Of a DNA stretch of 56,833 nt, positions 23,470 through 32,147 are shown piece after piece. The first letter of the stretch is position 1. The number at the start of each line of letters is the position of its first letter. The DNA lies in the NCBI GenBank assembly GCA_934621485.1, contig CAKTUS010000008.1, forward strand, positions 1 through 56,833, given 5' to 3'. The DNA is from an uncultured Clostridia bacterium (lineage in GTDB: Bacteria > Bacillota > Clostridia > Christensenellales > Aristaeellaceae). Under the pieces are notes generated by a model that had not been told where the DNA came from, made no database searches, and saw nothing but the letters and a program-made list of their open reading frames with translations. The position numbers and the translations under genes were made by a program.

Positions 23470-24801
23470 TTAGGGCCTGCGCAGGCCCTTGGGATAATGA
23501 TTCTTCAGCCGGCCTTCGGATCCTTTTCCAAAGCCCAGAGCCAAGCCTTGATAACAGACCAGCCCGTAACCGGAAAGACGGGTCTCCAGGGTTTCGCCGC
23601 GCTGATAGTCCAGCGCCTGTTCCCGGCTCAGCTCCATGTGCGGATAGTCTCCGGGCCGCTCCAGCACCATGGCCAGCGCATGATCCGGCGCGAAAACTTT
23701 GCCCTTCAAGCCGCCCAACCGAATTCCTGCCCGCAGCACAGCCACGCCGGTAAGCGGCGGCAGCGGCGGCACGCTGAGCAAGGCGTCGCCCCATTGTGCA
23801 TTGGGGGTTGGGAGGCAACCGCCAAAAGCCCCGGCAAACGTCTGCCAGGCTTGCAGCATGGATTTTTCCGGCGCAGCCAGCAGCTTTGCCGCGTCCTCAA
23901 GCGGTTCCCGGCATGCCTCGCCTTTGCGGCAAAGCAGCGCCACAAAGTGCCCCTCGCCCCGCAGAACATGAGGATACAGATGCAGCATCCCTTCCGCCGC
24001 ACATAAGCGCCTGCCTGCGCCAATCTCCAGCGAAAACGCCTCCGCTCTCCAGTCGGGATGGTCTTGCAAAAATGCTTCGACCACGCCCTCGTTTTCCAAT
24101 TGGTTAAAGGTGCAGGTGCTATAGACCAGCCTGCCCCCCGGCCTCGTCATGCGGGCCGCGCAATGCAGAATGTCTCTTTGCCGTCCCGCGCAGCCTTCCG
24201 GGCTTTGCGCCGTCCACTCGTCCCGCGTTTCCGGATGGCGGCGAAACATGCCCTCGCCGCTGCAAGGAGCATCCACCAGCACTGCGTCAAACCGTTCTTC
24301 CCACAGCGGGGCCAGTCGTTCCGGTTTGGCGCACACCACCAGGGCGTTGGGCACGCCCATCCGTTCCATATTCCGGCTGAGAATTTTGGCCCGGCCCGGC
24401 ACCGGCTCATTGCTCACCAGCAGCCCCCGACCGGCCAGCGCGTCGGCAATCTGGGTGCTCTTGCCTCCCGGCGCGGCGCACAGGTCCAGCACCCGTTCGC
24501 CCGGCTTTGGCGCAAGCACCGTTACCGGGGCCATGGCGCTGGGTTCCTGAATGTAATATGCGCCCGCCTCATGCAGCGGGTCCAGCCCGGCAGCGCTTTC
24601 CTGAGAAAGATACCGGCCAAAGGCGGGGTTCCAGGGCACCGAATCCAGCACGCCTTCCGGCAAGGCGCGCAGCGGTTTTCGGGGATTTAGCCGCAGTCCA
24701 CGCTGGTAAGGCTGCTCCAGCGCGGCAAAAAAAGCGTCCGCGTCCGGCCCAAGCTGGGCGCGCATGCGGACGATAAAGGCTTCCGGCAATGCAGTATTCA
24801 T
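23470..24801 (-). CDS. RsmF-family rRNA (cytosine-C5)-methyltransferase
   Basis: 443 residues. The N-terminal Rossmann methyltransferase has motif I VLDLCAAPGGKST, the DAPCSGEGMFRR cysteine and the second cysteine STCTFNQLENEG, both needed for m5C transfer. The C-terminal ~130 residues match the RsmF C-terminal/PUA-like part (HLYPHVLRGEGHFVALL, then the DYQRGE...LVCYQGLALGFGK region). RsmF modifies 16S rRNA; Bacillota homologues may modify other positions, so I leave the symbol blank. ATG overlaps the 308-aa gene stop by four bases. Confidence 0.9.
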   Translation of the reverse strand: MNTALPEAFIVRMRAQLGPDADAFFAALEQPYQRGLRLNPRKPLRALPEGVLDSVPWNPAFGRYLSQESAAGLDPLHEAGAYYIQEPSAMAPVTVLAPKPGERVLDLCAAPGGKSTQIADALAGRGLLVSNEPVPGRAKILSRNMERMGVPNALVVCAKPERLAPLWEERFDAVLVDAPCSGEGMFRRHPETRDEWTAQSPEGCAGRQRDILHCAARMTRPGGRLVYSTCTFNQLENEGVVEAFLQDHPDWRAEAFSLEIGAGRRLCAAEGMLHLYPHVLRGEGHFVALLCRKGEACREPLEDAAKLLAAPEKSMLQAWQTFAGAFGGCLPTPNAQWGDALLSVPPLPPLTGVAVLRAGIRLGGLKGKVFAPDHALAMVLERPGDYPHMELSREQALDYQRGETLETRLSGYGLVCYQGLALGFGKGSEGRLKNHYPKGLRRP

Positions 24802-25724
24802 TCGTCGTCACCATCCTGCCAGGCTCTGGGCTTGGGATATACCGGCTTGTGAAAAGCCTGAGACCTATCTACCGAGGGACGCAAATCGTGAATGGAGGGA
24901 GCGTTTTCCTCATCGCGAATGGTTACCAGGTCGCGGGCCTTTTGGGCAAAGCGCAGAAGCGGATTGCCGGGCTTGGGAGCCTCCTGCTGCGGAAACGCCT
25001 GCCAGGTAGGCACCTGCATCAGGTTTTCTTCCTCCAGCGGGTCCCTCCAGGCTTGCTGATCCAGGCCGAAGTTCTGGCGCAAGGCGTCGTCGTCCAGGCC
25101 GGGATGCACCGGCGGAGCATAGGATGAGGCCGGAGGCGCGTACATCTGCTGGGGCGTTTGGGGCGGAGCAAAGCCCGCCTGCACATCCCTCAGGTATTCA
25201 ATGGGCTCTGGCCGGGGCGTGCCAAAGGACGACTGCATCCCGTACCGTTCCCGCAGCCCCGGTTCCTCCTCCGGCTGCCACTGAATGGGCTCGTCGTCAT
25301 ATACCGGACTTAGTTCTTCCTGCGGCTCATATGGCGCTTGTCCCGCCGACTGATAAATGCGGGTGCTCTGAGGAGCGTAAGAAGCGGCGGGGGGATCGGG
25401 GGTGTAAGCGGCGGCAGGCAGTTCCTCCTGCGGCGCGTTGGGCCGCCAGTTTTCTTCGGCCGGTTCCCGTTCCAGCCGCCGCTGCCGGCGGCGCTCCCTG
25501 CGGCTGCGCCACACATAATCGGGCCGCCAGCGAATGAAATAGATGATGCGGTCCATCACAAAACCGCCTGCGCAAAGGAGAACGACCAGCACCTTCCAGT
25601 TGGCGGCCAGCCATCCGAGCAGCGCGCCGCCTTTTTCGCCGCTGAGCAACTGCCATAGATCGCTAATCAGCGCCTTCATCCAGCCCAGCAGCAGCGTGAT
25701 CATACTGTTGGTAAAGCCGTTCAT
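24798..25724 (-). CDS. Membrane-anchored disordered protein in the cda operon
   Basis: 308 residues. The N-terminal ~70 residues hold one or two membrane segments (LLLGWMKALI region and NWKVLVVLLCAGGFVMDRII). An Arg-rich stretch (WRSRRERRRQRRLERE) follows. The remaining ~220 residues are rich in Pro, Gln, Glu, Ala and Tyr, with repeated AxYAPP/SYAP words, and are predicted to be disordered. No known domain. Located between cdaR and rsmF, 18 bases after cdaR. It could link c-di-AMP synthesis to another membrane partner, but that is speculation. Confidence 0.72.
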   Translation of the reverse strand: MNGFTNSMITLLLGWMKALISDLWQLLSGEKGGALLGWLAANWKVLVVLLCAGGFVMDRIIYFIRWRPDYVWRSRRERRRQRRLEREPAEENWRPNAPQEELPAAAYTPDPPAASYAPQSTRIYQSAGQAPYEPQEELSPVYDDEPIQWQPEEEPGLRERYGMQSSFGTPRPEPIEYLRDVQAGFAPPQTPQQMYAPPASSYAPPVHPGLDDDALRQNFGLDQQAWRDPLEEENLMQVPTWQAFPQQEAPKPGNPLLRFAQKARDLVTIRDEENAPSIHDLRPSVDRSQAFHKPVYPKPRAWQDGDDE

Positions 25725-25742
25725 GCACCCGTTCCTTTCCGT

Positions 25743-27074
25743 TTATTCACTCAAAACCACCTTCACCTCCGCCGGGGAGGCAATAAAGGTGAAAGCTTCT
25801 ATATCGCCGTTTTCCAGGCGCACCTGTACCGGCAGCGTGTATTCCCCGGGTCCCAGGCCGCTTACGTCCACATAGGCGGTCACGTTGGCGGCCCGCAGGC
25901 TTTCCAGCACCAGCTGCGGGCCGGTAAGCACCACGTTCAGGTTTTTTTGGCTCAGCGCCGCGTTCAGCCCGTCGGTTATCCCCCGGGCAAACAGCTTTAC
26001 GCTTTCAAAGGAGCGCGACATCCGCACCGGTTCAATTTCCACGGTCACCGTTACCGTGTCGGCGCTCAGGTAGTTCAGCTCCGAGGGCTTGCGCACCTTT
26101 ACCGTGGCGGTAAAGGACTGGCTGGCTCCGGTCACATTCACCGGTTCCTCCAGAAACAGGCTGTCCAACGCCGCCAGCGCGCTTTCCTCGCCCGCCGCCA
26201 GAATGTAGGAAGGCGATACCGTGGCCGATACCATCCGGTAGCCGTCCGCAGGCTTGCCCTCTGTGAGCGCCGCTGTGGACAATCTCAGCGTGCGGGTGGG
26301 GTACAGGGTTTGCTCCACAATTACGCTGCGCAGCAGCACATCGGCGCTGCTGACCTCCAGCAAACTGCTTTCCACGTTTTCCCCCGCTTCATCCACAAAG
26401 CGCAGCGGAAGGGCCGTGCGCGTTTTACCCGCCCGAGACGGCAAGAGCGACAAATCGTAATCCACACACACACGGGCAATACGATCCACCACGCTTTTGG
26501 GACCGCTGATGGTAACGGTGGCCGGATCCAGCGAGGCTACGCCGCCGCGGAAGCCGACCGGATAATCCTCCCTGGCGTTCAGCGATACGGGCACTCGGTA
26601 GTTGGTGACGTATTCGTCCACCACTACGGTAACGGTATCCGGGCTAATACTGGTGACCGAGCCGTAAGCGGACGTGCTGCTGGTGACGATTTTCAGGGTT
26701 TGTTCGCCGGTTTCCTTGATGCGGGACAGTTCCACGCGGGGGTTATAGAGGTTGGCGGTCACGGTGTTGTACTCGCTTTGGGGCACATCCGCCCGCATGC
26801 GTACCGTCAGCTTTTCGTCTTCCAGGCCGGACACCACAATCAGGCCGCTGTTGCGGCGCAGGGTATCCGCACCGGTAACGGAAACCGGCACGTCGTAAAA
26901 CACCCGTTCGCGGGTCAGCGTCGGGTCCTGGGTAATGAGCCCGGCCCACAGGCACAGGGCCAAAAACAACGCCAGCAGTTTCCACGGCCAGTTATGGGCC
27001 GCCGCCTTCCAGAGCCGGTTCAGGCTCCTGGGCAGGTTTCGATTCGGCTTTGCGTTTTGCGGCTGCATATTCAT
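25743..27074 (-). CDS. cdaR: CdaR, YbbR-domain regulator of diadenylate cyclase
   Basis: 443 residues. One N-terminal membrane anchor (WPWKLLALFLALCLWAGLI), then four YbbR repeats on the outside, each with a V-P-V-x-V or V-x-V-x-I type core (YDVPVSVTG; YRVPVSLNA; VNVTGASQSFTATVKV; YTLPVQVRL). CdaR binds CdaA at the membrane and tunes its activity. The ATG at 27074 overlaps the cdaA stop by four bases; AGGGAGG precedes it. Length and architecture are normal for Bacillota. The usual glmM third partner is not here. Confidence 0.93.
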   Translation of the reverse strand: MNMQPQNAKPNRNLPRSLNRLWKAAAHNWPWKLLALFLALCLWAGLITQDPTLTRERVFYDVPVSVTGADTLRRNSGLIVVSGLEDEKLTVRMRADVPQSEYNTVTANLYNPRVELSRIKETGEQTLKIVTSSTSAYGSVTSISPDTVTVVVDEYVTNYRVPVSLNAREDYPVGFRGGVASLDPATVTISGPKSVVDRIARVCVDYDLSLLPSRAGKTRTALPLRFVDEAGENVESSLLEVSSADVLLRSVIVEQTLYPTRTLRLSTAALTEGKPADGYRMVSATVSPSYILAAGEESALAALDSLFLEEPVNVTGASQSFTATVKVRKPSELNYLSADTVTVTVEIEPVRMSRSFESVKLFARGITDGLNAALSQKNLNVVLTGPQLVLESLRAANVTAYVDVSGLGPGEYTLPVQVRLENGDIEAFTFIASPAEVKVVLSE

Positions 27075-27928
27075 GCCGCGCCTCCCTTCCGGCGAATGGT
27101 CTTCTCCATCAGGGCGGACCAAAGGCTGCTTTCCTTTTGACAATAGACGGAGGACAGAAGCTCCTCCAGGGCGGCGCGGTCCAGATGGCGGGTAAGCCGC
27201 CCGTTTCGGGCCATGGAAATGGTGCCCGTTTCTTCGCTGACAATGAGGCTGATGGCGTCGGTGGTTTCGGTAATGCCCAGGGCCGCCCGGTGCCGGGTGC
27301 CCAGTTCGCGGCTGATGCCCCGCCCCTCGCTGAGGGACAAAATGCACGCCGCCGCCATGATCCGTCCGCCGCGAATGACCACCGCCCCGTCATGCAGCGG
27401 GGTATTGGGCTCAAAAATGTTTTCCAGCAGCGCCGCGGAAATTTGTGAATTGAGGGATGTGCCGGTTTCCACCACATCCTTCAGGCCAATGCGCTGCTCG
27501 ATGACAATCAGCGCGCCCACGCGGCGGCGGCTCAGCTTCAAAAGGCAATTGGTTATCTCCCGCACAATGGTTTCGTTTTCTTCCATATCGGCGGAAGGAG
27601 AGACAGTGCGCAGCGTGCCCTTGCCAATTTGCTCCAGCGCCTTGCGCAGTTCGGGCTGAAACAGAATCACCAGCACCACCGCGCCGTTGTTCACCACGTT
27701 TCGCAACACCCAGTTCAGGGCCGTCAGCCCCAGCAGGTCGCTGACCCAGGAAGCCAGAATCAGCATGGCCAGGCCCTTCAAAACGGCGCTGGCCCGGGTT
27801 TCCCGGGTAAGCATCAGCAATTTGTACAGCAAAAATGCAACGATGAGAATATCCAGAATATCGCTAACGGTAGGGCGGTTGAACACGTTCCACAAGACCG
27901 TGCGGATTTGGCTCCAAAGCGTTTGCAT
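27071..27928 (-). CDS. cdaA: Diadenylate cyclase CdaA
   Basis: 285 residues: three N-terminal membrane segments (about 20-80) and a cytosolic DAC domain with the catalytic words LHDGAVVIRGG and GTRHRAALGITE. It joins two ATP into cyclic di-AMP, which controls potassium and osmolyte balance and the cell wall. I choose the ATG at 27928, eight bases after GAAGGGG; a TTG 18 bases upstream would overlap that site. First gene of the cdaA-cdaR-308aa-rsmF-AKR-phosphoesterase operon. Confidence 0.96.
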   Translation of the reverse strand: MQTLWSQIRTVLWNVFNRPTVSDILDILIVAFLLYKLLMLTRETRASAVLKGLAMLILASWVSDLLGLTALNWVLRNVVNNGAVVLVILFQPELRKALEQIGKGTLRTVSPSADMEENETIVREITNCLLKLSRRRVGALIVIEQRIGLKDVVETGTSLNSQISAALLENIFEPNTPLHDGAVVIRGGRIMAAACILSLSEGRGISRELGTRHRAALGITETTDAISLIVSEETGTISMARNGRLTRHLDRAALEELLSSVYCQKESSLWSALMEKTIRRKGGAA

Positions 27929-27973
27929 GTGTTCATCCCCTTCCAAATGTCATGAGCGTTTCTTCACCTTATT

Positions 27974-28002
27974 ATTATACATCACTTTCGCATTGCAGGA
28001 AA
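27974..28002 (-). promoter_or_regulatory. Possible promoter of the cdaA operon
   Basis: A perfect TATAAT lies on the minus strand at 27974-27979, about 45 bases before cdaA. The -35 candidate at 17 bases (TTTCCT) is weak. Confidence 0.5.
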
Positions 28003-28112
28003 GCCCCGGCGGCCCGTTTTTTTGTCCGTTTTGTGAAAAAAGCAGGCGGTAAAAACAGGAAAAAGCCTCTGCTGAAAATGTTACAGACGTTGCGTTCAAG
28101 TTTGCACACCGC

Positions 28113-28141
28113 TTGCTTGTTCAGCGGCGCAATGATATAAT
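28113..28141 (+). promoter_or_regulatory. Promoter of the rimO-pgsA-pncC-recA operon
   Basis: TTGCTT (28113-28118) and a perfect TATAAT (28136-28141) are spaced by 17 bases. The same -35 version is used before rpsT. No LexA-type box is visible here or in the 24 bases before recA. Confidence 0.65.
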
Positions 28142-28229
28142 ACATGCTGGATCAGCGGTGATTTGCGCTGTCCGGCCGTCCGGCGCGGCCAAGCCATCGC
28201 CCTTTGGCGCTATGGAGGGAAGAAAAAAC

Positions 28230-29540
28230 TTGAAGGTTGGCGTAGTTTCTCTGGGATGCAGCAAAAACCGTGTGGACACGGAACTGATGCTGGAAATTTT
28301 GAAAAATGCGGGTTATGAGATTACAGCGGACGAAAGCGACGCTGATGTGCTGATTGTGAACACCTGCGGCTTTATCGACCCGGCCAAGCAGGAAAGCATC
28401 GATACCCTGCTGTCCCTGGCTCAGTACAAACAGGCGGGCCATTTGAAGCTGCTGGTGGCCACGGGCTGCCTGGTGCAGCGTTATGAAAAGGCCCTGCGGG
28501 AGGACATGCCCGAAATTGACCTGCTGATGGGCGTCAGCGAGTACGAAAAGCTGCCCCAGGCTATCCAGGAGGCCCTTGGCGGAAGCCGGCCCAGCTATTG
28601 TCACCGGGACAGCCACATTCTGGAGGGCGAGCGGGTGCTGACCACAGCGCCTTACAGCGCCTATATCCGCATCGCGGACGGCTGTGACAACCGCTGCGCC
28701 TACTGCGCCATTCCCCTGATTCGCGGCGGCTTCCGCTCCCGCAGCATCGATAGCGTGCTGGCGGAAATTCGGGAGCTGGCGGGCCGGGGCGTGAAGGAGT
28801 TTACTCTGGTGGCGCAGGACACCAGCCGCTTTGGCATCGACACCCACGGCAAGTCCCTGCTGCCGGAGCTGATGGTGCGCGCCGCCAATATTCCCGGCGT
28901 GGAGTGGCTGCGGGTTTTGTACTGCTATCCGGATGAAATCAGCGATGAGCTGCTGGAGGCCATGGCTTCCAAGCCCAACATCTGCAAATACCTGGACCTG
29001 CCCCTGCAGCACGCCGACCCGGACCTGCTGCGCCGCATGAACCGCCGGGGCGATATGGCGCAAACCCGTCAGCTGCTCAAAAAAGCGCGGGACATGGGCT
29101 TTACCCTGCGCACCACCTTTATCGTGGGTTTCCCCGGAGAAACGGAGGCCCAGTTTGAAACGCTGATGGACTTTGCAGAGGAAATCCAGTTTGACCGCAT
29201 GGGCGCTTTTGCCTATTCCGTGGAGGAAGATACCCCTGCCGCTTCCATGCCGGACCAGATTGACGAGGACGTGAAGCAGCAGCGCTTGGACCGGCTGATG
29301 TTGCGCCAGCAGGAAATTTCCCTGGCCCGCAACAAGCTGCGGGTGGGCGATGTGGAAAAGGTGCTGGTGGAAACCGTGGCCGACGATGGCAGCGGCACCG
29401 GCCGTTCCAGCCGGGAAGCGCCGGAAGAAACAGACGGCGTCATCCGCCTGTCCGGCCTGAATGAAAAGGATATCGGCGCCTTTATCAAGGCCCGTATCAC
29501 CGGCGCGGATGTTTATGACCTGATGGGAGAAAAGCTATGA
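28230..29540 (+). CDS. rimO: Ribosomal protein S12 methylthiotransferase RimO
   Basis: 436 residues: N-terminal UPF0004 domain starting KVGVVSLGCSKNRVDTELM with three Cys for the second cluster, radical SAM centre DGCDNRCAYCAIPLIRG (CxxxCxxC), and a C-terminal TRAM domain. RimO adds a methylthio group to an Asp of S12. The start is taken as TTG at 28230, seven bases after GGAGGGAAG and matching the family N-terminus; the ATG at 28212 would overlap that site. The stop overlaps pgsA by four bases. Confidence 0.95.
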   Translation: MKVGVVSLGCSKNRVDTELMLEILKNAGYEITADESDADVLIVNTCGFIDPAKQESIDTLLSLAQYKQAGHLKLLVATGCLVQRYEKALREDMPEIDLLMGVSEYEKLPQAIQEALGGSRPSYCHRDSHILEGERVLTTAPYSAYIRIADGCDNRCAYCAIPLIRGGFRSRSIDSVLAEIRELAGRGVKEFTLVAQDTSRFGIDTHGKSLLPELMVRAANIPGVEWLRVLYCYPDEISDELLEAMASKPNICKYLDLPLQHADPDLLRRMNRRGDMAQTRQLLKKARDMGFTLRTTFIVGFPGETEAQFETLMDFAEEIQFDRMGAFAYSVEEDTPAASMPDQIDEDVKQQRLDRLMLRQQEISLARNKLRVGDVEKVLVETVADDGSGTGRSSREAPEETDGVIRLSGLNEKDIGAFIKARITGADVYDLMGEKL

Positions 29541-30085
29541 ACTGGCCAAATCGTTTATCGCTGATTCGCATTGCGCTGGTGCCATTTGTGGTGTTGATGA
29601 TGTATGTGAATCTGCCCTTTTCCTATTTAATTGCGCTGCTTTTGTTTGTCATCGCCAGCTTTACGGATTTTCTGGACGGGCAGATTGCCCGGAGGCAGAA
29701 CCTGGTGACCAACTTCGGCAAATTCATCGACCCTGTGGCGGACAAGCTGCTGGTGCTGTCCACCATGATCGGTCTGTGCGGTCAGGGACTCATACCCGCC
29801 TGGGCCTGTATTGTGGTGCTGTTTCGGGAGCTGGCGGTGGACGGCCTGCGGCTGGTGGCCGCGCAGCAGGGCCAGGTCATTGCAGCCGGAAAGCTGGGTA
29901 AAATCAAAACCTGCTCTCAAATGCTCACCCTGGTACTGCACCTGATGACGGCGGCCGGCCTGCTGCCGCAAACCGTGTGGCCGGAAATCACCCTGTGGCT
30001 GGCCGTGGTCATGACCATCGTCAGCGGCGTGGATTATTTCCGGAAAAACAAGCGGGTGCTCGGCGAGGGAGGCGCAAACCCATGA
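29537..30085 (+). CDS. pgsA: Phosphatidylglycerophosphate synthase PgsA
   Basis: 182 residues, about four to five membrane segments. The CDP-alcohol phosphotransferase signature is intact: DFLDGQIARR...FGKFIDPVADK (D-x2-DG-x2-AR-x8-G-x3-D-x3-D). It makes phosphatidylglycerol phosphate from CDP-diacylglycerol and glycerol-3-phosphate at the inner membrane. It overlaps both neighbours by four bases (rimO before, pncC after), the usual order in many Clostridia. Confidence 0.95.
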   Translation: MNWPNRLSLIRIALVPFVVLMMYVNLPFSYLIALLLFVIASFTDFLDGQIARRQNLVTNFGKFIDPVADKLLVLSTMIGLCGQGLIPAWACIVVLFRELAVDGLRLVAAQQGQVIAAGKLGKIKTCSQMLTLVLHLMTAAGLLPQTVWPEITLWLAVVMTIVSGVDYFRKNKRVLGEGGANP

Positions 30086-30564
30086 CTCAGCTGGAGCGCG
30101 TCAGCGCCGATGTGGTGGCGCTTTTTTCCTCCAGGGGGCTCACCCTGGGCACCGCGGAAAGCCTGACCGGCGGCCTGATTGCCGCTTCGGTTGCCGGCGT
30201 CAGCGGCGCCAGCGCCGTGCTGATGGGCGGCGTGGTAAGCTATGACCCGCGGGTAAAGCACGAACTGCTGGGCGTGGACCAAGCCGTCATCGACACGGTG
30301 GGCGTGGTCAGCGAGCCCTGCGCCCGGCAAATGGCGCAGGGAGCCCGTAAAGCGCTCAAGGTGGATATAGCCGTCAGCGCCACAGGCATTGCCGGCCCTG
30401 CGGGCGGCACGCCCGAAACCCCGGTGGGCACCGTGTTCATCGGCGTTTCCACCCAAAGCGAAACCAAAGTAGACGAGTGTCATTTTATCGGCGACAGGCA
30501 GAGCATCCGGGCCCAAAGCGCGGCTCACGCCCTGCGCCTGGCGCTGGAAATGGCCGGACGATAA
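30082..30564 (+). CDS. pncC: Nicotinamide-nucleotide amidohydrolase PncC (CinA C-terminal domain)
   Basis: 160 residues, only the CinA C-terminal domain with TLGTAESLTGGLIAA near residue 25, GGVVSYDPRVKHELLGV and SATGIAGPAGGTPETPVGTV. This domain deamidates nicotinamide mononucleotide in NAD salvage. The N-terminal molybdopterin-binding-type half of full CinA is absent, a common form. ATG at 30082 overlaps pgsA. Placement directly before recA matches the cinA-recA order of many Bacillota. Confidence 0.93.
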   Translation: MTQLERVSADVVALFSSRGLTLGTAESLTGGLIAASVAGVSGASAVLMGGVVSYDPRVKHELLGVDQAVIDTVGVVSEPCARQMAQGARKALKVDIAVSATGIAGPAGGTPETPVGTVFIGVSTQSETKVDECHFIGDRQSIRAQSAAHALRLALEMAGR

Positions 30565-30588
30565 ACACACAGGAGAGGGGCAAGGATC

Positions 30589-31716
30589 ATGGCCAAAAAG
30601 GAAACCGCCAAAAAAGAAATGGTAAAGGCCGATGCGATGCGCGAAGAAAAAATGAAGGCGCTGGAAAGCGCGCTGGCTCAGCTGAACAAAGCTTACGGCA
30701 AGGGCAGCGTCATGAAGTTTTCCGACGCGGTGGCCGACCGGGATTTGCAGGTCATTTCCACTGGCTGCCTGGATTTGGACCTGGCGCTGGGCGTGGGCGG
30801 CCTGCCCCGGGGGCGCATTGTGGAGATTTACGGGCCTGAAAGCAGCGGCAAAACCACCGTAGCGCTGCACTGCGTGGCCGAGGCCCAGAAGGCCGGCGGC
30901 GTGGCGGCCTTCATTGACGCCGAGCATGCGCTGGATCCTGTGTACGCCAAAAAGCTGGGCGTGAACATTGACGATTTGTACATTTCTCAACCGGACACCG
31001 GCGAGCAGGCGTTGGAGATTTGCGAGGCCCTGGTGCGCAGCGGCGCTGTGGACATTGTGGTTATCGACTCGGTGGCCGCCCTGGTGCCCAAGGCGGAAAT
31101 TGAAGGCGAAATGGGCGACAGCTTTGTGGGCCTTCAGGCCCGACTGATGAGCCAGGCTCTGCGCAAGCTGACCGGCGTGATTTCCAAGACCAACGCCGTG
31201 GCCATCTTTATCAACCAGCTGCGTGAAAAGGTGGGCGTGATGTACGGCAACCCCGAAACCACCACCGGCGGGCGGGCGCTGAAGTTTTACGCCTCCATTC
31301 GTTTGGACGTGCGCCGGGGCGAGCAGCTGAAAAACGGCTCCGAGCCCATCGGTAACCGCACCAAAATCAAGGTGGTCAAAAATAAAGTGGCTCCGCCCTT
31401 CAAAACCGTGGAGGTGGATATCATCTACGGCGAGGGCATTTCCAAGTGGGGCAGCCTGCTGGATATGGCCGTGGAACGCGATATCATTCACAAGAGCGGC
31501 GCCTGGTTCTCCTATGAGGATCAGCGCATCGGGCAGGGCCGCGAAAACGCCCGCCAGTATTTGCGCGACCATCCCGAGCTGGCTGACAAAATCGAGGCCG
31601 TGCTGCGGGCCGAGGCAGCCGCCGCGCAAACCCCGGACGCGCCCGTCAGCGTGGACGACCCTGCCGACGATCCGGCGGAAGATCCCGATCTGGCCTTGCT
31701 GGACGAGGACGAATAA
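30589..31716 (+). CDS. recA: Recombinase RecA
   Basis: 375 residues, full length. It has Walker A GPESSGKT (82-89), AAFIDAEHALDP, IDSVAALVPKAEIEGEMGD, and the DNA-binding loop 2 region with NQLREKVGVMYGNPETTTGG. The C-terminal tail is strongly acidic (DDPADDPAEDPD region). RecA coats single-stranded DNA, exchanges strands and triggers LexA cleavage. It has its own AGGAGAGG site 24 bases after pncC. There is no obvious separate SOS promoter, so basal expression probably comes from the rimO promoter. Confidence 0.98.
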   Translation: MAKKETAKKEMVKADAMREEKMKALESALAQLNKAYGKGSVMKFSDAVADRDLQVISTGCLDLDLALGVGGLPRGRIVEIYGPESSGKTTVALHCVAEAQKAGGVAAFIDAEHALDPVYAKKLGVNIDDLYISQPDTGEQALEICEALVRSGAVDIVVIDSVAALVPKAEIEGEMGDSFVGLQARLMSQALRKLTGVISKTNAVAIFINQLREKVGVMYGNPETTTGGRALKFYASIRLDVRRGEQLKNGSEPIGNRTKIKVVKNKVAPPFKTVEVDIIYGEGISKWGSLLDMAVERDIIHKSGAWFSYEDQRIGQGRENARQYLRDHPELADKIEAVLRAEAAAAQTPDAPVSVDDPADDPAEDPDLALLDEDE

Positions 31717-31729
31717 TTGCACAAAGAGC

Positions 31730-31766
31730 AAGGGAGAGCTTTCGATAGGCGAAGGCCCTCCCTTTT
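31730..31766 (+). terminator. Terminator after recA
   Basis: AAGGGAG-A-GC pairs with GC-C-CTCCCTT around a 15-base loop, followed by TTTTC. Confidence 0.65.
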
Positions 31767-31820
31767 CAGCTTCGAAAAAGCGAAGGGGCGGGCGCGGCGC
31801 TTTGAACGGCTTCTCCGTGC

Positions 31821-31849
31821 TTGCAATGCGGGCGGAAGTGTGCTACAAT
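31821..31849 (+). promoter_or_regulatory. Promoter of the T-box-proS transcript
   Basis: TTGCAA (31821-31826) and TACAAT (31844-31849) are spaced by 17 bases; the leader hairpins begin at about 31854. Confidence 0.7.
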
Positions 31850-31855
31850 ACTCCC

Positions 31856-32119
31856 GTTTCCGCATAGGAAACGGCAATGGAATAGCGTTTGGTGTTTTCG
31901 CGCTTCAGAGAGCCGCCCGGCAGGTGAAAGGGCGGCAGCCGGAATAAACGTTCCCCGCCTTTGCCTGTCCATCGGCTAATCCCCGACGGCCGCCCTCCGT
32001 TATCGGGCTCAAGAAAGGTGAAAACGCCCCTGGGCGTTTTAAGCCGGGTGGTACCGCGAAGGCTCCCTTCGTCCCAGCGCATGGTTCAGCCATGGCGGGA
32101 GCGAGATGGGAACTTTTTT
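31856..32119 (+). ncRNA. T-box leader of proS
   Basis: The T-box sequence GGGTGGTACCGCG is at 32046-32058. Upstream are a Stem I with the AGAGAG and GGTGAAA distal-loop words (31908-31930), and a Stem III hairpin AAAACGCCC...GGGCGTTTT (32019-32039). Downstream a terminator stem (about 32074-32101) is followed by a run of T at 32114-32119. Uncharged tRNA should stabilise the antiterminator and allow proS expression. Proline specificity comes from the downstream gene; a CCC in TTCCCC (31951-31956) is a candidate specifier, but I could not place it with certainty. Confidence 0.93.
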
Positions 32120-32147
32120 CATATTCAGCCGGAAGGAGAAAACAAAC

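Noticed and set aside
30564..30589. SOS (LexA) box before recA
   Set aside because: The 24-base gap contains only the ribosome site; no GAAC-type inverted repeat is seen, and recA appears to be read from the upstream promoter.
30034..31731. A 565-codon frame on the minus strand over pncC and recA
   Set aside because: Shadow of recA and pncC; no motif, no start site.
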